Origin: Microbacterium sp. RU1D
GTDB taxonomy: Bacteria; Actinomycetota; Actinomycetes; Actinomycetales; Microbacteriaceae
Length of the DNA: 64,000 bases
Reading direction: 5' to 3'
Assembly: GCF_900156435.1 (NCBI RefSeq)
Contig: NZ_FTPQ01000001.1
Coordinates: 62,001-126,000 of the forward strand
A model generated the notes under the pieces. The model saw only the letters and a program-made list of their open reading frames with translations, was not told the origin of the DNA and searched no databases. Made by a program: the position numbers and the translations under genes. Within the stretch, counting starts at the first letter, position 1. Each line of letters begins with the position of its first letter. Positions 58,891 to 64,000 of the stretch are shown one piece after another.

Positions 58891-60407
58891 GCGGCAGTTC
58901 CTTTCATGACGAGGTCGAGCACGCCGTGCTCGTCGATCTGATGCGAGGGGAGGGTGCGCAGGATGCGGCCGTCGGCGACCACGAGCACCGTGTCGGCGAG
59001 ACCGAGCACCTCTTCGATCTCGCTCGAGACCACGACGACGGCGTTGCCGGCGGCGGCCAGGTCGCGGATGAGGGCGTAGATCTCGGCACGGGCACCGACG
59101 TCGACGCCGCGCGTGGGCTCGTCCAGAAGCAGGACGCTCGTGCCGTGCACGATCCAGCGGGCGAGGAGGATCTTCTGCTGATTGCCGCCCGACAGGGTGC
59201 GGGCGGGTCGGTCGGGGTCGGCGGGGCGCAGCTCGAACGCGTCGATCTGCTGGCGCGCGACCGCACGGGCGGCACGATCGTCGAGGAACCCACTCTTGGC
59301 GAAGCGGGCCATCGATGCCAGCGCGATGTTGACGAAGATCGGCTCGTCGAGCACGAGTCCCTGACTCTTGCGCTCCTCGGGAGACAGACCCATCCCCGCA
59401 CCGACCGCGGCGTGCACCGAGCCGCGAGGCAGCACCCGGTCGCGTACCGACACGCGTCCGGCCGACGACTTGCGGGCTCCGTACACGGTCTCGAGGATCT
59501 CCGAGCGTCCCGATCCGACCAGACCCGCGAGTCCGACCACCTCGCCGGCGCGCACCGAGAACGACACGTCCGAGAAGACGCCGTTCAGCGCCAGCCCGTG
59601 AACGTCGAGCACGACGGGGGCGTCGGGCTCGATCGGCTTGCGCTCGGGGAAGACGTTGGCGATCTCGCGGCCGGTCATGAGGCGGATGAGTTCGGCCGTG
59701 GGGGTGTCCGCCACGGGGAGGCCGACCGCCGTCGTCCTGCCGTCTTTGAGCACGGTGATGCGGTCGCCGATCTCGCGGATCTCCTCGAGCCGGTGGGTGA
59801 TGTAGACCACCGCGATCCCGGATGCCGTCAGTTCGCGCACCACCGCGAAGAGGTTCTTGACCTCCTCGGTGTCGAGCACCGCGGAGGGCTCGTCCATGAT
59901 GATGAGCTTGATGTCGTGCGACAGCGCGCGGGCCATGCTGACGATCTGCTTGTTGGCCGCGCTGAGAGTGCCGACCTCGGTGTGCGGCGGGAATGAGGCA
60001 TGCCCCAGTCGGCGCAACAGTTCGGTGGTCCGGCGGGCGGCCTCGCGTCGCTGCGTGAAGCCGCCCCGCGACAGCTCGTGGCCCAGGAAGATGTTCTCGG
60101 CCACGGTCAGGCCGTCGACGACGTCGAGCTCCTGATACATCGTGGCGATCCCCATCTCGATGGCCGCGTCGGGGTCGGCGATCTCCACCGCGTCCCCGAG
60201 CCAGACGATCTCGCCGCCGTCGGGGCGGTGGACGCCGGCGAGCGTTTTGATGAGCGTCGACTTGCCGGCGCCGTTCTGCCCGAGCACGCAGTGCACCTCG
60301 CCGGCGACGATGTCGAGGTCGACGCCGCGGAGGGCCTGCACCCCGGCGAACGACTTGGTCACTCCTCGGACGGTGAGTAATGACTTCTCATGGTCAACTT
60401 TGATCAC
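58887..60407 (-). CDS. Ribose-type (CUT2) sugar ABC transporter ATP-binding protein
   Basis: A 506-residue protein with two fused ABC domains, as in RbsA/MglA. The first has Walker A GQNGAGKST (about residue 43), signature LSAANKQ and Walker B LIIMDEPSAVLD; the second has the degenerate Walker A GLVGSGRSE usual for the family, signature LSGGNQQK and Walker B LLLDEPTRGVD. The first signature is LSAAN, a common variant in CUT2. GTG 60407 is set by TATGTT ending six bases upstream, so the mRNA is probably leaderless. It is the first gene of a two-gene operon. Confidence 0.95.
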   Translation of the reverse strand: MIKVDHEKSLLTVRGVTKSFAGVQALRGVDLDIVAGEVHCVLGQNGAGKSTLIKTLAGVHRPDGGEIVWLGDAVEIADPDAAIEMGIATMYQELDVVDGLTVAENIFLGHELSRGGFTQRREAARRTTELLRRLGHASFPPHTEVGTLSAANKQIVSMARALSHDIKLIIMDEPSAVLDTEEVKNLFAVVRELTASGIAVVYITHRLEEIREIGDRITVLKDGRTTAVGLPVADTPTAELIRLMTGREIANVFPERKPIEPDAPVVLDVHGLALNGVFSDVSFSVRAGEVVGLAGLVGSGRSEILETVYGARKSSAGRVSVRDRVLPRGSVHAAVGAGMGLSPEERKSQGLVLDEPIFVNIALASMARFAKSGFLDDRAARAVARQQIDAFELRPADPDRPARTLSGGNQQKILLARWIVHGTSVLLLDEPTRGVDVGARAEIYALIRDLAAAGNAVVVVSSEIEEVLGLADTVLVVADGRILRTLPSHQIDEHGVLDLVMKGTAA

Positions 60408-60413
60408 GCCGCG

Positions 60414-60419
60414 AACATA
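60414..60419 (-). promoter_or_regulatory. -10 box of the ATP-binding gene (predicted leaderless)
   Basis: TATGTT on the minus strand, six bases before GTG 60407. Upstream (60,463-60,515) lies a weak imperfect palindrome (AAGCCGCA / TGCGGCTT). Confidence 0.5.
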
Positions 60420-60544
60420 ACACGCGCCTCCGCGCAGCGCGACACCCGGACGGGGATCGTGCGGAAGCCGCATAAACCCGGTCTATGACCCGCATGGTCG
60501 CGTCATTGCGGCTTTCTCCCCCCTTTTCGGCTTTTGACGATCAG

Positions 60545-60585
60545 CAAACAAAAGTTGACAGTTGCTTTGTTTGTTCTGCTAGCGT
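60545..60585 (+). promoter_or_regulatory. Promoter and candidate ROK operator of the binding-protein operon
   Basis: CAAACAAA (60545-60552) and TTTGTTTG (60566-60573) form a perfect inverted repeat with a 13-bp spacer. A -35 TTGACA (60555-60560) lies between the arms; TGCTAG (60578-60583, 17-bp spacing) or TAGCGT (60580-60585, 19-bp spacing) is the -10. A repressor bound here would block the promoter. The AT-rich arms resemble known sites of ROK (NagC/XylR) regulators. Confidence 0.7.
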
Positions 60586-60663
60586 GAGCCGCGTCATCGT
60601 GGACTCCTCCTCGGATCAGGGGCCGCGACGGCGCCTGCCGCATCACATTCAAGGAGGAAAGAC

Positions 60664-61713
60664 ATGCGCTCACAGCTGACCACGCGCTCCCGCCTGATCC
60701 TGACGGGAACCGCCTTCGTGGCCGCCGTCGGCCTGCTCGCCGGGTGCACCGGCTCGAGCAACGACGGCGAGGACATCGTCGACCAGGGCACCACCACCGA
60801 GGAGAACGCCGCGACCGGCGACACCGTGACCATCGGCTTCTCCGGTCCCGCGGCGGACCACGGCTGGCTCGGCGCCATCAACTCCGGCGCCCAGGCCGCG
60901 GGCGACAGCTTCTCCGACGTGGACCTGCAGGTGGCCGAGGGGACCAACGACGTCAACGCGCAGATCGCGGCGGTCGAGACCTTCATCAACAACAAGGTGG
61001 ATGCCATCGTGCTGCTGCCGAGCGACGGCGCCGCCCTGACCGAGGTCGCCATCAAGGCGATGAACGCCGGCATCCCCGTCATCAACGTCGACCGCGAGTT
61101 CTCGAGCCCCTTCGCCGCCCGCTCGACCGTCCTCGGCGACAACTACGGCATGGGCGTCAGCGCCGGCACGTACATCTGCGAGCAACTCAGCGGCCAGAGC
61201 GACGCGGTGGTCGCCGAGATCGCCGGCATCGATTCGCTCCCCCTCACGCAGGACCGCTCCGCAGGCTTCGCCGACGCTCTGTCGGACTGCGGCCTCGAAG
61301 TGGGTCCGCGCGTCGCCGCAGACTTCACGGTGCAGGGCGGCGAGTCGGCCACCTCGCAGCTGCTGTCGGCCAACCCGAAGATCGACGCCATCTGGAACCA
61401 CGACGACGACCAGGGCATCGGCGTGCTGGCCGCCATCACCGCCGCCGGCCGCGACGAGTTCTTCATGGTGGGCGGTGCGGGCAGCCGCAACGCCATGGAG
61501 GCCATCCAGGCCGGCGACACCCCGCTGCAGGCCACGGTCATCTACCCCTCGACCCAGGCCGCCGACGGCATCGCCCTTGCGCGCCTCATCGCCCAGGGCA
61601 AGACCGCGGGAGACCTCATCACCCCGAGCGTGCCGAACCGCATCGTGCTGGACGCACCGGTGGTGACGAAGGACAACGTCGACTCGTACATCGACCTGGC
61701 GTTCGAGTCCTGA
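60664..61713 (+). CDS. Ribose-type sugar-binding lipoprotein
   Basis: A 349-residue substrate-binding protein of the periplasmic-binding-protein type I (RbsB-like) family. A signal with lipobox LLAGC (about residue 22) is followed by an acidic linker; the mature domain has TIGFSGPAADHGWLGAINSG, NNKVDAIVLLPSDGAALTEV, PVINVDREF and NHDDDQGIGVLAA. It delivers a sugar to the CUT2 permease and ATPase encoded divergently. AAGGAGGAAAGAC before the ATG is one of the strongest ribosome-binding sites in the window. The ligand is not known; the downstream dehydrogenase and isomerase suggest an inositol- or hexose-like sugar. Confidence 0.94.
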   Translation: MRSQLTTRSRLILTGTAFVAAVGLLAGCTGSSNDGEDIVDQGTTTEENAATGDTVTIGFSGPAADHGWLGAINSGAQAAGDSFSDVDLQVAEGTNDVNAQIAAVETFINNKVDAIVLLPSDGAALTEVAIKAMNAGIPVINVDREFSSPFAARSTVLGDNYGMGVSAGTYICEQLSGQSDAVVAEIAGIDSLPLTQDRSAGFADALSDCGLEVGPRVAADFTVQGGESATSQLLSANPKIDAIWNHDDDQGIGVLAAITAAGRDEFFMVGGAGSRNAMEAIQAGDTPLQATVIYPSTQAADGIALARLIAQGKTAGDLITPSVPNRIVLDAPVVTKDNVDSYIDLAFES

Positions 61714-61780
61714 TGCGCCCGGGGCGTCCACGGTCACCGCGGGCGCCCCTCTCCCCTCCCGCCGACGAAAGGCTCCGATC

Positions 61781-62992
61781 ATGACCCGTCCCCTCCGCAT
61801 CGCCATGGTCGGCGCCGGTTTCATGGGGGCCGCGCATTCGCAGGGATGGCGCGTGGCCCCCCGCTTCTTCGACCTCCCCCTCTCCCCCGTGATGAGCGTG
61901 CTCGTGGGTCGCGACGCCGGCCGCACCGCCGCGGCCGCCGCCACCTGGGGCTGGGACGACAGCGCCACCGACTGGCGCGAGGTCGTCACCCGCGACGACA
62001 TCGACGTCGTCGACATCGTCACCCCGGGCGACTCCCATGCCGAGATCGCGCTGGCCGCCCTGGCAGCCGGGAAGCACGTGCTGTGCGAGAAGCCGCTGGC
62101 CAACACCGTCGACGAGGCCCGTCGCATGAGCGATGCCGCCGCCGACGCCGCGGCGAACGGCATCCGGTCGATGGTCGGGTTCACCTATCGCCGTCTGCCG
62201 GCGACCGCCTTCGCCCGCGACCTCGTCGCCGCCGGCCGTCTCGGCGAGATCCGCCAAGTCCGCGCCGAGTATCTGCAGGACTGGCTGAGCGACGCCGAGG
62301 CCCCCCTCACCTGGCGCCTGCAGAAGGACCGTGCGGGCTCCGGTGCCCTCGGCGACATCGGCGCCCACGCCGTCGACCTCACCGAATACATCACCGGCCG
62401 GCGCCTCACCCGCGTGGCGGGGGTGCTCGAGACGATCGTCGCCGAGCGGCCGGTGCTCGCTGCGTCATCGGGGCTGTCGGGCACGGCGGGGGCCGACCGC
62501 GGACCCGTCACCGTGGACGACCTCGCGCTGTTCACGGGGCGACTGGAGGGGGGCGCACTCGCCTCGTTCGAGGCGTCGCGTTTCCGCCTCGGCCGCAAGA
62601 ACGCTCTGCGCGTCGAGGTCGCAGGATCCCTCGGCGCCCTGTCGTTCGATCTGGAGAGCCCCAACGAGCTGCAGTTCCACGATGCGACGCTGCCGAGCGC
62701 CGAGCAGGGGTTCCGTCGCATCCTCGTGACCGAACCGGAGCACCCCTACATGGCCGCGTGGTGGCCGACGGGCCACATGCTCGGGTACGAGCACGGCTTC
62801 TCGCACCAGGCGAAGGATTTCGTCGACGCCGTCGCCGCGGGGACCGACCCCCGCCCCTCCTTCGCCGACGGCCTTCACGTGCAGGAGGTGCTGGACGCGG
62901 TCGCTCGCAGCTCCGAAGCGGACGGCAGCTGGACGGGCGTGGGCGCCGCGCTCACCTCTCCCTCCCCCGACCGTGCGTTCGCGGCATCCTGA
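61781..62992 (+). CDS. Gfo/Idh/MocA family oxidoreductase
   Basis: A 403-residue NAD(P)-dependent sugar or polyol dehydrogenase. The N-terminal Rossmann fold has RIAMVGAGFMGAAHSQGW; the catalytic Lys is in VLCEKPLANTVDEARRM (about residue 107). The C-terminal alpha/beta domain has SGALGDIGAHAVDLTEYITG, with the His usually at the active site, and MVGFTYRRLPA. Relatives oxidise inositols, glucose or other sugars. It follows the binding-protein gene by 67 bp and precedes the isomerase gene by 39 bp; all three are probably co-transcribed. Confidence 0.93.
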   Translation: MTRPLRIAMVGAGFMGAAHSQGWRVAPRFFDLPLSPVMSVLVGRDAGRTAAAAATWGWDDSATDWREVVTRDDIDVVDIVTPGDSHAEIALAALAAGKHVLCEKPLANTVDEARRMSDAAADAAANGIRSMVGFTYRRLPATAFARDLVAAGRLGEIRQVRAEYLQDWLSDAEAPLTWRLQKDRAGSGALGDIGAHAVDLTEYITGRRLTRVAGVLETIVAERPVLAASSGLSGTAGADRGPVTVDDLALFTGRLEGGALASFEASRFRLGRKNALRVEVAGSLGALSFDLESPNELQFHDATLPSAEQGFRRILVTEPEHPYMAAWWPTGHMLGYEHGFSHQAKDFVDAVAAGTDPRPSFADGLHVQEVLDAVARSSEADGSWTGVGAALTSPSPDRAFAAS

Positions 62993-63031
62993 ACCGTCTC
63001 TGCGGACCACCACCCACGAAAGGACGGCGCG

Positions 63032-64000
63032 ATGACGCGACCGATCACCCTCTTCACCGGCCAGTGGGCCGACCTGCCCTTCGACGAAGTCGCCCGCCTC
63101 GCCGGGGAGTGGGGCTACGACGGCCTCGAGATCGCCTGCTGGGGCGACCATCTCGACCCGTGGCGCTGGGACGACGACGACTACGTCCAGGGCAAGCTCG
63201 ACGTGCTCGAGCGCAACGGCCTGAAGGCGTGGACGATCTCGAACCACCTCAAGGGCCAGGTCGTGTGCGACGACCCGATCGACCAGCGTCACCGCGACAT
63301 CGTCTCGGACCGCGTGTGGGGCGACGGCGACCCCGAGGGCGTGCGCCGACGCGCCGCCGAGGAACTGAAGAACACCGCGCGGCTGGCATCCAAGCTGGGG
63401 GTGAAGACCGTCACGGGCTTCACCGGGTCGAGCATCTGGAAGTACGTCGCGATGTTCCCGCCCGCCACAGAGGAGATGGTGGATGCCGGCTACCGCGATT
63501 TCGCCGATCGGTGGAACCCCATTCTCGACGTCTTCGACGAGGTCGGCGTGCGCTTCGCGCACGAGGTGCACCCCTCGGAGATCGCGTACGACTACTGGAC
63601 GACGAAGCGGGCGCTGGACGCCATCGGGCATCGCGAGGCGTTCGGGCTCAACTGGGACCCCTCGCACATGGTGTGGCAGGACATCGATCCGGTCGCATTC
63701 TTGTGGGACTTCCAGGACAAGATCTTCCACGTGCACTGCAAGGACACGAAGAAACGGCTGACGAACGGACGCAACGGCCGGCTCTCGTCGCACCTGCCGT
63801 GGGCGGATCCCCGCCGTGGCTGGGACTTCATCTCCACCGGTCACGGTGACGTGCCGTGGGAGGACGCCTTCCGCATGCTCAACGCCATCGGGTACGAGGG
63901 GCCGCTGTCGGTGGAGTGGGAGGACGCCGGGATGGACCGGCTCGTGGGGGCACCGGAGGCGCTCGCCTTCGTGCAGCGGATGTCGTCGTACGAGCCGTCG
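63032..64000 (+). CDS. Sugar phosphate isomerase/epimerase (3' end outside window)
   Basis: At least 323 residues of a TIM-barrel protein of the AP-endonuclease 2-like (xylose isomerase-like) family; no stop occurs before the right edge. The start MTRPITLFTGQWADLPFDEV follows AAAGGACGG. Metal-binding residues are expected in FAHEVHPSEIAYDY (Glu, His), GLNWDPSHMVWQ (Asp, His), HVHCKD and LSVEWEDAGMD. Such enzymes isomerise or epimerise keto sugars or inositol derivatives produced by Gfo/Idh/MocA dehydrogenases, so the two probably act in sequence. Confidence 0.92.
   Translation, partial: MTRPITLFTGQWADLPFDEVARLAGEWGYDGLEIACWGDHLDPWRWDDDDYVQGKLDVLERNGLKAWTISNHLKGQVVCDDPIDQRHRDIVSDRVWGDGDPEGVRRRAAEELKNTARLASKLGVKTVTGFTGSSIWKYVAMFPPATEEMVDAGYRDFADRWNPILDVFDEVGVRFAHEVHPSEIAYDYWTTKRALDAIGHREAFGLNWDPSHMVWQDIDPVAFLWDFQDKIFHVHCKDTKKRLTNGRNGRLSSHLPWADPRRGWDFISTGHGDVPWEDAFRMLNAIGYEGPLSVEWEDAGMDRLVGAPEALAFVQRMSSYEPS

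Noticed and set aside
59000..60407. Two separate ATP-binding genes
   Set aside because: One continuous frame holds two ABC domains, the normal fused form in ribose-type importers.
60463..60515. Another member of the 19-bp palindromic family near the CUT2 promoters
   Set aside because: AAGCCGCA/TGCGGCTT pair, but the interior matches poorly and the internal repeat is about 12 bp and weak.

Overview
The window is chromosomal DNA from a high-GC Gram-positive actinobacterium, most likely Microbacteriaceae (Microbacterium-like). The signs are about 70% GC, dense operons with ATGA/GTGA stop-start overlaps, very frequent GGATGCC/GGCATCC words, actinobacterial protein variants (LCP protein, DUF6510, LAXTG-type sorting signal) and many probable leaderless genes. 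No phage, insertion sequence, rRNA or CRISPR was found. The assignment to genus is inference.

Positions 1-16,200 hold mostly housekeeping genes: a molybdo-oxidoreductase/flavin reductase/DUF6510 operon (left gene cut by the window edge), tRNA-Ser(GCU), an LCP cell-wall ligase, tRNA-Ser(UGA) with a duplicated 3' end, a DUF2254 membrane protein, serS with a HAD phosphatase, a diacylglycerol-kinase-type lipid kinase, a photolyase, an Asp23 protein, a luciferase-like oxidoreductase, pheA, pgm and a zinc alcohol dehydrogenase.

Positions 16,316-32,421 form an acidic-polysaccharide (uronate) locus. An 11-gene leftward operon runs from a DUF2264 protein through a binding protein, two permeases, a DUF624 protein, a GH88 unsaturated uronyl hydrolase and a FAH-family enzyme to KduD, KduI, KDG kinase and KDPG aldolase. 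A divergent three-gene operon encodes a leaderless-type (no signal peptide) heparinase II/III lyase, a DeoR/LacI hybrid regulator and an acetyltransferase fused to a helical-toroid domain. Oligosaccharides would be imported, cleaved by lyase and GH88 in the cytoplasm, and turned into pyruvate and glyceraldehyde 3-phosphate.

Positions 32,525-44,331 look like a type II arabinogalactan locus: a secreted, sortase-anchored GH30 galactanase, a LacI regulator, a sugar importer (two permeases and a binding protein), a GH51 arabinofuranosidase and a GH35 beta-galactosidase. Matching LacI palindromes lie before the GH30 gene and the importer. A second LacI gene with galT-galK (47,708-51,058) supplies the Leloir steps. 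Between these lie a PNPOx-like enzyme, a cupin, and a divergent MFS/TetR pair.

Positions 51,246-56,430 carry a second luciferase-like enzyme, an orphan DNA methyltransferase coupled to a lipoate ligase, and a divergent DMT exporter/LysR pair. Positions 56,555-64,000 hold a ROK regulator, a ribose-type ABC transporter split over two divergent units, a Gfo/Idh/MocA dehydrogenase and a sugar isomerase cut by the right edge.

Two genome-scale patterns stand out. Many first genes have a TANNNT box ending 6-7 bases before the start codon, which predicts leaderless mRNAs. At least five intergenic spacers contain long imperfect palindromes in which each arm holds a locus-specific word repeated at a period of about 19 bp (forward-forward-reverse-reverse). 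I do not recognise this second element.
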